DNA from: Bryum argenteum | Lineage: Eukaryota; Streptophyta; Bryopsida; Bryales; Bryaceae | Reading direction: 5' to 3' | Length of the DNA: 64,000 bases | Assembly: GCA_037043015.1 (NCBI GenBank) | Contig: CM073322.1 | Location: 14,023,601-14,087,600, forward strand | In this document: positions 48,406-64,000 of the stretch, in pieces | Layout of the letters: each line of letters opens with the position of its first letter | How positions within the stretch are numbered: the first letter of the stretch is position 1 | The notes under the pieces: model-generated | Seen by the model: only the letters and a program-made list of their open reading frames with translations | Told to the model about the DNA's origin: nothing | Databases searched by the model: none | Made by a program: the position numbers and the translations under genes

Positions 48406-50970
48406 AGAAAGGGTTGTACTATAAATTGTGAATATTTAAGATAAACCAATAGGACTACTAACTATACCTACTATTACAGATATTTGATTACTTTTTCTTA
48501 TGGGTTTTAAACTCTCAATACACAAAAATCTGCAATCTTTTGCCACCTTGTTGTAATTGGAATACAATATTATATATCACTTCATTTGCAACCCCTTTTG
48601 TAGGATGTAAAACCTTGCTATTACTTGTATTACCATTTATAACTTCAAACATTGGATCTTCCCCAATGTGAAATCTTAATGTTCAAAGTTGATGCAAATA
48701 TAAATGGGGACTTGATGAATGTTACTCCATAGATATTTTCTTTTCACATACATAACTAAGTTGAGTATTTCAATGCAAACTTCTAGAGACATATAGTGCA
48801 TCTTCAATCTTTATGCAAATTATATTTTAGTAGGTATAAACACATTAATGTAGAAAAACATGCATAAAGTTAAACATGTTTGGTTTAAGGAATGATTGAA
48901 AATTGATTAAGTGCATTTATAATAGACAATTTTTCTTTTCTTGAAAAACTCCCAACTCTCAAAGTTTGAAAAATTAAAAAAAATAAAAAAGAAAATAAAA
49001 ATGTAACATTACTAAACTTTAGAGCTTGCTTTTATAAATTTTTGAGGCTATTATTGTAATATTCAAAAAAAATTCAACTTATGATAGTTGCAACTTTATG
49101 TTGATACATGAACTAAAAACATGTTATCCAATAAAGTGAGAACAAAACAAAAACAAAAAAAAAAAAAAAGAAAAAAAAGAAAAAAAAAAAAAAAAAAAGA
49201 AGAGAAGAAATTAGGAGTGATAAATTTTTGAAAAACTTTTGGCTTGAGTTGGACGTGGAGACTAAAGAACATGATAAACTATGAAATGTCCTACCACATG
49301 ATGCAAATCCACGAAGTGAGCTCTTCACCTGAAGTGTCAAAAGTTTTGAAGAGTAAACATTTTAAAATTAAGAATGTTTATTAGCATCCTTTACCAAATA
49401 CCTCTTGTTAGTGTTGATATCCGTGCCAAATCAGAGATTAAAGTCCTAAAATTTGACTCTTCATTTAAGGTGTCGAAAACAACAAAGAGTCCTTTTGACT
49501 TTTAAGAATCTCTTGTGGTTAAGTTCTTGCATCAGAGCGTTGTATGTATTGTTGTGTTTTTCACTTCATAACAAGTCGAGGGGAAACACAAGGAGGGTTT
49601 ACTTATTGCTCTTGACGATAATTTACAATTGTGAATTTCATGAGGTGTAATAGAATATATTAAATAGAAACTTAACCAATGAGCTAAACTATTTGATGGT
49701 TTTTAGATGAAAATGTCTACATGAATATATCGTGTGTGGATATGACAATGTCTGACATCATATTGACTGTTGACCAACTGGCGTGAATTTATTCAAGGTT
49801 AGGTGGTTCATAATGCAAGTGGGCGTTCCATGCAGATTTGATAGACCACGTCAGTTTTGATAACGTTTCCATCACGTTTCTCTCTGTAGTTGTAATTTCC
49901 TTGTAGTCCTAAATTCCCCGTAGTCTTAATATCTTTGTTGTTTGTTTTCCAATCCTTCTTCTTGATTATTTTAATACTTTTTATCGCTTTCTTTACTTCC
50001 TCTTGTACATTTTATTGTTTTCAAATGTTTTCAAATGTTTTCAAGGTTGCACAAATTAAGAGCTTGATGATGCGACTAGGCCAAAGTACTTTGAAAAATA
50101 TGCATGCAATCTTAGAGTTCGAGGTAGCAATTAATGTTTTGAATCCTAAATTGTGGCCATCAACATTTGATAATAACCATCCTCACCATTCTAGAGATAA
50201 GTAACGATGCTTAGTTAGTTAGAGCTTGAAAAAGAAGACGCTGTTGATATTGTGGTCAAAATGAGCAAATCTCTAATCTCAATTATAATGCAAACTTCTT
50301 TTGAAGGAACACCAAATCAGCTCTAAGATTGATTAATGTTGAACCATGAAAGATTTAGCACCTTGTGCTCCAATCTTCCTTTTCTATGATGAGCCGCAAT
50401 GTAATCCTCTTTTGCTTGCTAGTGCATTGTTATTGCAGAGTACTTCACCAAAAAAGAATGAGAAAAATGTTAGTAACCAAGTTAGCCGAAGTCGTTTACG
50501 TGCATTAGGTTTAAACAAGTATGATAATAACCAAGCCGACACAACAATATAGTCTCATATTCACAATCAAACTAGAGTCTAGACTTATCATGATTGTAAA
50601 ACAACATCAATTACGCTTATTTTTTATTTAAAAATAGTGTTCAATGGTTAAAAAAAAAGTATTTGCACTATTTGATAAATTCAAACGAAATCAATATATC
50701 CACGAGATCCTAACACGTTTTACAATCCTACACTTGAATCTTTTATATGATTCCACTTAACCCATCACAACTAAACCTTTTCAAATGATTACAAATAAAC
50801 CAATACAACTGTTAGGGGAAATCAATGAAAATGCAACCATCACAATTATACTGGCAACTGTTCCATGAATAAGATACTTTTGACTAATTGAAAATCATAT
50901 GTTAACTTTGTTCCAAGTACGTTGAACAAGACTATAAAGTGGGAATTTTTGAGGATGACATTTGTAAACA
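48406..50970. other. AT-rich intergenic DNA
   Basis: No gene is supported. An A-rich low-complexity run lies at about 49155-49199. Short frames at 49453-50552 have amino-acid compositions not far from protein but no motif, starts or joins, and may be transposon debris. Confidence 0.45.
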
Positions 50971-50976
50971 CAACGT

Positions 50977-51180
50977 CCACTTAACGGCTCCCTTTAAGAT
51001 ATTCAGATGAACAAACATCATTCCAATCCACGTAACGGCTCCTTTATAATATTCGAATTCATGAATAAAGAATCTTTTCTATCCACTTTACGGCTCCTTT
51101 CTGATATTGGAATGAACAAATATCCTTTCCTATCCACTTGACGGCTCCTTTACAACATTCGATGGAACAAACATCATACC
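50977..51180. repeat. Four degenerate ~51-bp tandem units upstream of the YY1-like gene
   Basis: Each unit has CCACNTNACGGCTCC followed by TTTNNNATATTC and a GAACAAA-type end. Units start near 50977, 51028, 51083 and 51134. They lie about 300-500 bp before the pyrimidine-rich leader of the YY1-like gene. Confidence 0.8.
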
Positions 51181-51479
51181 AGCAGGATAACTAACTCTCT
51201 CAAGTTTGAACATTACAAAATCAAAAACCACAAAATCAAAAAGACCAGTCGATATCAGTATTCACAAAATACATTGAATCTCTATTTGACTCTTAGAACT
51301 TGGAGACTCCAATCCTCCCACCAATGTAAGGAATGACTAGTTATGGTCAAATTCAAACTTTGACCAAACAATGGAAGGAAGAAGAGAGGGGGAAGAAGAA
51401 GGTAGGCAAAGGGGATTGAATGCACTCGCTAACAAGAGTGTGAAAGGGGAGACTAGTTAAATGCGGCTCTAAGACACTC

Positions 51480-52702
51480 TTCTAATGCGCTCTTTTTCTC
51501 TCTCTCTCGCACCTCTCCCCTCGTCTTCTCCGTTCTCTCTCCTCTGCCAGGCCAGCCCAGTCCAGGCAGGCCAGGCCAGGGCTCCCCCTTCCCTTCCAGC
51601 CATTGCCTCCGCCCCCGCCTTCCCCCTCCCCTTTTGCCCTTGCTGCTCCTCACCTTGCTTCCGCTTTCCCTTGCCCCCGAGCCACCCCCCTCTCATAGAC
51701 AGCACCCGGAACGCTTAAGAGCTTGCTGTGTCTTAAGCAAAACCAGCCAGCCAAGCCAACAAGCAACTAACCGCTCGATCACTCGAACGCCGCAGGAAAA
51801 CGCTAACAGGTGACCCGCCTCCCTCCCTCCACCAGATCTGGTTTCGAATTTTCTCTCGGGAGAATCGCTGGATTGCTTGCAGGCTCGGGGTTTGCTAAGA
51901 CAACAGTTTTATGTGTGTATGTGTGTGTACGGAGCGAGAATTTTCGGTACTGTGCGTTAGATAAGGTTGTTTTATTCTTCTGCTTTGTTGCTATTATTTG
52001 TTTCTCCGTTTTCTTTTTCAGGCCGGCATTTGCGTTAGGAGCTAGCCGCGTGTTGATCCTTTTTTTTTTTCCTCTTAAGAGTTTTTGTTGCGTACGGATG
52101 GATTTTCTGCATGTTGTAGTGACCTAATGTGCACTGTGAGTTTGTTCGGCGAAAGTTGTTAAGTGCATGTTGCAATGAGAATTAGAGTTCGTGGTTCTAG
52201 CGTGTGGACTAGAAAAAAGGTTTGTGTACTGTGCTGACAGTGACGTTTCTGGTCGTTCTTAATTAGCTTTGGTCTTAAGAGGTAATTGTGGTTTTTGTTG
52301 TTGTCGCCTAATCTCTATTTTGTTTTTGTGAACAGGTTATTGAGGTGATCCTTGTGCAGCTGGTATATGCTGGAGGAATGCGAAGTCTCGACCGTATATA
52401 TGTATCAATAGAGCTGTTGTTAAGAAATATCTACCTGTGATTTGACGAATTCAATCGGAATGCTTGGGAAAGCAACTAGTTCGCTCGTGTGCTAAGCAAA
52501 GAAACGGCACTTGGTATCTAGCAAAGCACTGAACTGGTGCTGAGCGTCTGCAAGTGTGTACATTTGTTGGTATATATTTGTGAAGAGGTGAATGAGGTGG
52601 CAATTTATTGTACAAGGAGGATGGCTTGGTTTCAGCTGTGTAATTGGGCCTTATGAGGCTTGGGATAATGTAACTAGTTTCCTGAAGAGAAAGTGAGGCA
52701 AA
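51480..52702 (+). other. Likely promoter-proximal leader and 5' UTR intron of the YY1-like gene
   Basis: A CT-rich stretch at 51,485-51,700 is typical of plant core promoters and leaders. CTAACAGGTGACC near 51,805 can be a donor, and TTTTGTGAACAGGTTATTG near 52,336 an acceptor, giving a 5' untranslated intron of about 0.5 kb. These are inferences from signals; no coding frame crosses the region. Confidence 0.4.
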
Positions 52703-56878
<4,176 letters not shown>

Positions 56879-57600
56879 CTAGGCCGGCATTTACAAGTGT
56901 GCCCCTGCTTGCTTAATGCAATTTTCCCCGACAGAGAGCAGGAGCTATCTATGACTTGACTTGGGTGATCGTCCACACTTGAATTTTGCTCGAGCCATCT
57001 CTGCACTTCAAGCTGATTCATGGATATGGCTCTCAATGTGTGGAGCGTAACAGTTCATCGCACGGGCAAGTAACGACTCTTGAGGTTTGTGCTCCATGTC
57101 ACGAACCGTGCGAAGGCTGGGTGTTGGTAGTTGTTCAGAGGGGCTGTGATGCAGGAGGAAGGATGATTCCGTCAGCAGTCGTACCATAGCTCTGATGAGG
57201 TTCAGATTTGAGCAGTTTCTTGAACAAACAAAAACAGGCGTTAGGATGTGGGTCCTCTTTCTACGGAAAGGGAAGTGGACGTAGCATTGTACCCCCCCTA
57301 CTGATTGACATCGGTTACCTCCCTACTGATTGACATCGGTTCAGCTCAGGTAGTCAGACTTGGGGACTAGAGGGGTTGCGTTGCTGCAACCAGGGAGGAT
57401 AGAAGTGGGGTCCATTTGTAGATGTAAAGTTATTTTTGGTCGCTCAAAGACACTTGTACTCCATCCGTCCTGGACTGATTGGACTTTGCACATATTTAAT
57501 CTTTGACTTCACAGGTACTTGAGGTTCTTGGGATTCTGCAAGATCACCAGGCACTGCGGGGGAGGTAGTTTTTAATATTATATATACTTTCATCATTAAT
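56879..57600 (+). other. Probable 3' UTR and flank of the YY1-like gene
   Basis: The stretch is less AT-rich than what follows, consistent with transcribed sequence. A two-copy tandem duplication of CCCTACTGATTGACATCGGT lies at about 57296-57342. A segment TACTCCATCCGTCCTGGACT near 57459 resembles one end of Stowaway-type elements. The AT-rich run after 57,560 is the latest plausible transcript end. Confidence 0.4.
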
Positions 57601-57983
57601 ATATATATTTATTTATGTTGGGGTCATACATCCTGGTCAATCTCTTTTTTAATGCCCTGCCCTGGAGAAGCCATCGCTATTCTTTTATTCAACTTGTATA
57701 GTTGCCCATGTCATACAGATCCAAACGAAGTGAGCAGACATTAGCTTTACTTGTATCTTTTTCCTCCCCCAGTAAATTACTCCCTGTTCTTCTGCTAACC
57801 TGTGATCGTACGATGGCCTTCTCCGAAACCCACTCACTTCCCGGAGTATTTGTCTCACCCGAAGACTTCCTGTAGAAGCTGTAGGTTGAGTTCAATGCAT
57901 GTTATAGAATATGGAATGGAAGGTGTTTACAGGAGGATGGTTATGAATTGCGTGAATCAGGAGAATTCTACCCATTAGAACTG

Positions 57984-58053
57984 TTATGGAGTACTCCCTC
58001 TACCCTCAAGGAAGGAGAGACAGATTTCATGGGATGGGGGGAGTACTCCATAA
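57984..58053. mobile_element. Very short palindromic element with Stowaway-like ends
   Basis: TTATGGAGTACTCCC at 57984-57998 is repeated as its exact complement ending at 58053. The inner parts (CTCCCTCTACCC and GGGGGGAG) resemble the CTCCCTCCGTCCC terminus of Stowaway MITEs. At 70 bp it would be a deletion derivative or a remnant. Confidence 0.45.
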
Positions 58054-58550
58054 CAAGGGAGAGGTGGTATTGAGAAAGGAGGGACTTGTAAAGAGGGGAG
58101 GGATAGAGAAGGAAAACTAGATAAGGAGGAAATTATAAAGAGATATATAGAGAAAAATAAAAGCTACCCTTGATGAAGATACCCTTAAGTCGGCTGAGGC
58201 CATATTCTCCTCGTTTGGAGTTTGGTCAGCATCGGACTTTCTATTTTTAGCTCACATAGAGTTCACCTTGTATGAAAAGTGGGTAGTATTGCCGGTTCTC
58301 AAACGTTTTGGTAGTTTGAGACTTTGTTAAAACTTTAAAGAGCTCTATTTAATCTCTAAAGGCGCCAAATGTTGAATTCAATAATTTTGGATGACAATCC
58401 CAAATTTTGAGGAGTCATGTCTTCAAAATTTGTTGGCTTTCTAAATGAAGTCTACTTTCTTGTAGTATAAGCTTTTGTCTATTTCATGTTTATGATCATG
58501 TTACAGTTCATGCTGAAAAGAACAAGTAAAGAGAATGATAAACTACTATG

Positions 58551-58660
58551 AACATCTTCAAATTTAAATATCAATAGCAGGCATCTTGAACTCACCAATT
58601 GTACTTTGAAAAGCAATAATTGTATATATAAATTTTTTTTGGCTTAAATTGAGATAAAAT
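58551..58660. repeat. Direct repeat, first copy
   Basis: It matches 59507-59628 in order: AATTTAAATNTNAATNNNAGGCATCTTGAACTCA-type blocks, then TTGTACTTTNAAAA and AAATTGAGNTNAAAT. The copies lie 0.96 kb apart with moderate divergence and are non-coding. Confidence 0.6.
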
Positions 58661-59506
58661 ATCATAAACAAACGTGAGGTAATACAAAATGATAGTTTAA
58701 ATGATTTAATCCTATTCAATTCCATATCAAACAAAGAACATTAAAAACTATTTTAATAAAAAATGAACATTTTTAATCATATACTGTGACGTTTCAAAGT
58801 TTCTAAGGTTTAATGATAATTACTCAAAACATCTTTAAGAAATTATCGATTAAAATTGTATCAAATTGTATATAATGCTTAAATAAGTTTATTCCATAAA
58901 AAACAAACAATTTTATCAGTTACAAAATATTTATTTATCAATATAAAATACAAATTTTTTTTTTTATAAATGATAAATCCTATCACGTGTTATTCTTAAA
59001 TAGACCAATATCACAACCATTGTAAACACATGTAGCATCTTCCTTCTTAAGTTCTGCTAGAAAAAGTTCATTATTCTCATTACGTTCAACATGTTAGAGA
59101 CAGTTGTCATTTACCATAAGTTCACTTTTATGCTTTGAAGGTCATTCTTGAATGATAAATGAAGGTTCTTGATTTGTAGGCAATTGAGAATTTGCTTGTC
59201 TACCTAGTTCAAATGATTACACTCTACAACGCAATCTTGTGTGTTTCTCGAAAAATTCTCTTTGATGAATGTTAGCCAAAGCTTTCTCCTTCTAAATGCT
59301 TTGCTATAACCTCTAGATCTCGTAAACTTGCTCTATTACGAGTATTACACCAACAAAACTCTTTGGATATTCCTTTTTTGGTGACATGTTGAATGAACAC
59401 AGTTAAACATACCACATTAAAAAAGAATTAACACGCTAACAATAATTAATTATAATTTTTTTCAAATCTTAAAAAAAAAACAAGCAAGGACAATTGTAAA
59501 TCACTA

Positions 59507-59628
59507 CATTCATCTACAAATTTAAATGTTAATGATAGGCATCTTGAACTCATCAGTTGTACTTTAAAAAACAATAATCGTCTCTATATGAAAACAAAAT
59601 CGATTCAAATTGAGGTGAAATTGTAAGA
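59507..59628. repeat. Direct repeat, second copy
   Basis: This is the partner of 58551-58660, with GGCATCTTGAACTCATCAGT in place of GGCATCTTGAACTCACCAAT. No coding function is visible. Confidence 0.6.
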
Positions 59629-62253
59629 GTATAGATGTCAAAACAATCATATACAAAAAAATGATATCAATCCAAGAATTTAGTTTACAATGAATAAGTG
59701 TCTACTTATATACCAATGTCTTTTACTTTGTTTAACATTTACCTTAACTAACTAATAATAAGTTTTTACATTAAGCTCAACTAAAAGTTGCACACAACCA
59801 ACACTCTTCTGAACTTCTATTTTTGAACTGAAGTTATCTTAGACTAGCGAGTGTACATTCGAGCTTTCAACTGGTCCTTAGCCGATGACAAAAATATTGT
59901 AAACAAAGGTGAGGTAAATCCAGATGAAAATTTTAAAGCTTTGATTGATATACCACAAATATATAGAAGAATTTTGCAACTATGGAGGAGATGCTTTTTT
60001 ATAATTTACTTCATGTTAAACTTTTAGAAAAACTCACTTGTATTAGGATCAGAAACTACAATAAAATTTAAAAACAAGAATAATCGTGAATAAAAGTTTT
60101 CTCCATAAGAGCCAATTGGTCTTCTCTACCATAAAAGGAATGAGCATGAGAATGAGGTAAAATTATAAGACGACAAAGTGAGGCGAGTGTAGTAAACTCA
60201 AAGAAGTTAAATAAATTAAAATTTGTGTCTCAAAGATTTATTAGGTTAAGACTCTAATGAAATCAAGGTAGAGTTTGGTAGTTAAATTTGCCGATCCATC
60301 TAAGATACCGTAACCTACTAGCAACTTCGTTCATAAATAATTATAAAAACAGAAGTTGAATTTTTTTGGAAATTACACTTGCAGGCTGCCGAAACAAAGA
60401 GATATTACAATATAAGAATTCCGAAATATTCAAAATAAAGGAGCAGCCACCCGTTTTTAAATGAAGGAGCAACCACCAGTCTTTAATGCATATTGTACAA
60501 AGCGCCCATGGAAAATGAATAGTATTCTGGATGAAAATTGAACTTATGAATATTTATTTTCCAAAAAAATCGATTTAAAAAGAATTCATTTTGGAGGTGT
60601 CGAACATCATTTTTTCAAAATAATTAAATATTCGACGGAGCATGGTCGAAGCTGCTAGTAGGCTACGGTAGTTTGAGCTCATGCCATGCATTTAAGTGCA
60701 AGCAAATTTTGTATTAGGTATTAAATCTTTGGGCTTTTTTAACTACAATTGCAAGGCAATTAATTAAATGAAAAATTTCTTTCCAATGAGTTATAAAATT
60801 TAACCTCTAAAAGCTTCAACGATTATTATGTAGTCCAAGACCATTTTGAATTGTTTCATGCCTATAATTATAAGAATGAAGATTTTGTTTTTAACCTCTA
60901 AATGCCTAAGGGGTACCTACCTTTAACTTTTTTCCAAGATGAGCAAGTTAATGAATAAAAGTCTAAAAATTGTAATTGTAGGATCTTGTAGAGTTATATT
61001 ATTAGATGCTTCACAAAATTGTTCACCATATAGATCGAGAAATCAAAGAATCTAACTGAATTTGGGCACTTGAAATTCTTCTTGAGTAGCATACTTCAAC
61101 CAAGCATTAAGACTTCATACAAAGCTGAAAGAAGTTGTATCATTAAAAAAAATTAAATGATATAGTTCCCTACTATGCATCTTTATTTCATGGATTAACC
61201 TACTATTCATCTACTCTACATTTAATAAAAACAATGGAAAATATGACAATCATTTAGGCAAGTTTGCCCATAATGCTCCATTACTTGACTTGCACTTCAA
61301 CACTAGTAAATTAAAGTGATGACTCTTATGAGTTTTGAGTAATTTATGGTGTTTACAAAGGGCACGGCCAAGGTATGGGTATCACTTTTTGTCAAGACTA
61401 ATTAGGTGATTTTTGGTGGAAACATCCAAAGTTCATCATTTTTTTCCATTTTTATCAATTATAAAGAGTACAAAATCATTTAGAAATATTGTGTATGTAA
61501 GCGGGATCAAGATGCACATTTATAAGAATTTTTTTTTTTCAAATTTTTTTTTTTTTGGATCATTGAACCCTCCACAGTAAATTGCATATTGGTGGGATTT
61601 GCAGGCATCATGGTGCAAAAATTGTTCATTGTTTATTTGTCAAACTAACTATTTTATATAATGCACAAGTACATGTAAGTCATATCTAAAAATGGTATCA
61701 AATTGTGATCATTTGATGTATCAAATGATTGTTTCTTAGGATTTTGTGTAATTAGGACACAACTTACTTTTTCAACTAAAATACCTAATAAAAACTCTTA
61801 ATATTCTTCAATGCAAATGGTTTATTTATTTATTTATTATTTTTTTTGATAGGCTATAAGTGCTGTAAATTGAAACCACATTTGGTGTTCTCATGCTTAA
61901 CTTTATTTAGAAGATGTACATGTTTGACACACTTGCATGAGCTGAATTTGTACTTGGGACAACGTTTTTGGACACCCTTAGCTTAATTGTGCCCAACTAT
62001 AGAAGGATTTTTAAGCTTTCAAAAAGCTCAACTAGAGGAGGGGTTGCTAAATGTAGCACCTTTTTCAATCCACACCCTTTCTCCAACATAGTGACTAATT
62101 CTCCTTGCTATATTTTGGCTTTTACCACATCATGACAAAAATTCAAATGTGCTTGAAGTTTAAATGTTCAAGAGTAATTTTTTAGGCATGAAATCTTCCA
62201 AAAGTCAAGCTAACTTGAAGTAAATGACGCGTTTGAGTGATAGTGGGTCTTAG

Positions 62254-62540
62254 AGCGTATCTAGCCCCTAAAGATCCTTGATACAAAATTGTCTAAATTA
62301 TCACAAAGGACCCTCTTCTACTTCAGGCCCGAAAAAAATCAATCTAAGCATTAATTAGAAGATCCAACCGTAGGATCTTGAAGTGAACTTGACCCTATAC
62401 TCACATGTCAAATTTGAACCGTTAATTTTTTTTTCCAATTTTGAGATTATAAAGGTCAAAGTTGGCTGACTTTTTTTCCTGCGGAAACTCCAAAAAGCCA
62501 TTTCGGCTTTCTTGGATCTTTAGGGGCTAGGCATGCCGCC
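62254..62540. mobile_element. MITE-like element with 16-bp perfect inner inverted repeat
   Basis: TAGCCCCTAAAGATCC at 62262-62277 has its exact complement at 62514-62529, and the arms continue outward with mismatches. No clear target duplication could be set. The interior is non-coding and related to 12205-12480. Confidence 0.6.
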
Positions 62541-64000
62541 AAAGGTGGCGGGTCATATAACAAGTTCGTTAGCAAAAGAGCTGTAGGAGTTGATATCTTT
62601 TTGACTACAAAAGTTAGCATTAGACAAAGTAGACCATGAGTGGACCTCTAATCCTCATTGCTGGTGTTAGAAAATTTGATGGTGGGCACTTCAAGGGGTT
62701 GCTTATTGAATGCCAATTCTTAAAGGCTTGAAGCTAAACAATTGCTTTCAAAGTATTCATGAATTTTATTTTACATAATCTTTATACTCTAGGTGTGATA
62801 AGGCTTCAAAGTTTTCAATCAAACCAAAAAAGTGTTCGTTTCTCTTTAAAAAAAAAAAAAAAAAACAATAGCTTGGTGAGTCCAATTTTAAACGCAATCT
62901 GCGTAAATTTATTTGGGTTTATACATTATTTGTAATAAACTCTCAAAGAGAAATAGGGCAATGTTTTTTTTCAAAAGCAGTTCAAAGGTCAAGGTATGGA
63001 CCAATTACGTTTCAATATCTGAATGAGGTGGGAAGTATGTCAAAGTGCCCACCTCAATTTTTTCTGAAGAAAGGCAAGAAAGGTGTGAGGATTGCCTATG
63101 ATTCTCTTAGTCATCTTCATTTTTGGTATTCAAAAGAGGTTATTTCATCTATTGTAATGTGTTAGCCTTTGAACGTACTTGATGGCAAAAACAATTTTTT
63201 TGGATAACAAGCAGAAACTTTGAAAATCCATAACTTCTTCATTGAGACTCCGATGTTGACGAAAAGACTTGGTAAAAATTCCATATCAAGTTGAGTTTGT
63301 GTAGTAAGAAATGAAAACTCATTCAAATGAATATGAATTATTGGCGTGCATTTTAGTGGAGGCAACTTTTGTTTGTGGGTTTTCAAAAATGAGGCTTGTT
63401 CTACAAATGCAAGCCAATTTTGTAGAATCTAATTTAGTTTTGAAGATATACTTTGCATAACTATGGTTTTAAAATAAAATTTAGCAACTTTCTAGTTGAA
63501 AAATCTTTGGTAGTAAATTTACAATGATGATTCCATACTAAAAAGTTAAAAAAAGAACATGATTTTCACTAAATTTAATTTTAGTTTTTAAGATAAATTC
63601 CAATTAGACTCCAGTTTTATATGTAGAAACCTTAACTCGAATATAGGTGTTTTGAAGAGAAGTCATGGATTTGAGAGCGATGGTTTTATTTTCAGACTAT
63701 TTTCCTTTAAAATTGATTTGGCGGTCACACTTGCCCAAATGATTAACATGTTTTTAAATTATCAATTTATTTTTATAGAGATGAGTTCTTTTGTACCTTT
63801 GCTCATTGCAAGCCTCCCACATGATTTTGTAAGCAATGAATTGGGGATTGGTTATTGTCTCATTTTTTATTTCTCTAAACTCGCCATCGACAACTTCTTG
63901 CTTTTTAGCTGAATCTCGTGATCTTATTCTCCATGTTAACTTTCGACAAGTCCCTAGAGCTAGTCAATTGTATGTTACTTTGGTTAGAAGGTGGTCTTGA

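Larger units (their letters stand above)
58054..64000. other. AT-rich repeat DNA, no gene
   Basis: Nearly 6 kb without credible coding sequence on either strand. It includes a two-copy direct repeat (58551-58660 and 59507-59628), the inverted-repeat element at 62254-62540, and a weak member of the dispersed family at about 63150-63310. Small A- or T-runs are common. Confidence 0.6.

Overview
The window looks like nuclear DNA of a land plant, most likely a non-seed plant such as a bryophyte; the species is inferred, not proven. It carries a plastid-targeted Calvin-cycle regulator (CP12), a base-exchange phosphatidylserine synthase, an AVT1-type vacuolar amino acid transporter and a plant YY1-like zinc-finger factor. 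All have short GT-AG introns and lie in long AT-rich, transposon-filled intergenic DNA. I rebuilt five protein genes exon by exon; each joined reading frame closes exactly.

Layout: 1-2.7 kb is intergenic with one small inverted-repeat element. At 2.7-6.0 kb a six-exon kinase-like gene lies on the minus strand. From 6 to 14.4 kb there is no convincing gene, but there are several MITEs (two with clear 3-bp target duplications). From 14.5 to 24.4 kb a 9.4-kb non-LTR retrotransposon insertion sits between 224-bp direct repeats. At 26.1-26.9 kb is CP12 (minus). From 27.5 to 28.0 kb is a MITE with perfect hairpins. At 29.5-33.0 kb is PS synthase (minus), then a 470-bp MITE, then the AVT1-like transporter at 34.8-36.9 kb (minus). 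From 37 to 51 kb there is no gene; the region holds a diverged tandem segmental duplication (about 43.0-48.4 kb) with a minisatellite and a MITE present in only one copy. At 52.7-56.9 kb is the YY1-like gene (plus). From 57.6 to 64 kb is AT-rich repeat DNA.

The most interesting object is the retrotransposon. Read in order along the minus strand, its broken open frames give: an N-terminal segment with a textbook 2A-type ribosome-skipping motif (DVEPNPGP behind a hydrophobic stretch), an apurinic-type endonuclease, a reverse transcriptase, a long connection with an unassigned domain, an RNase H, and a C-terminal PD...E/K-type restriction-like endonuclease. A LINE with two endonuclease types, RNase H and a 2A peptide recalls the Dualen/RandI group known from green algae; I do not know of a described land-plant member with a 2A. 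This copy is dead (stops, frameshifts, a catalytic Asp changed to His, a MITE in the frame). Its flanking repeats differ at only three positions by eye, so the insertion is fairly young.

The five genes have unrelated roles (kinase-like regulation, carbon fixation control, phospholipid synthesis, vacuolar transport, transcription) and do not form a pathway.
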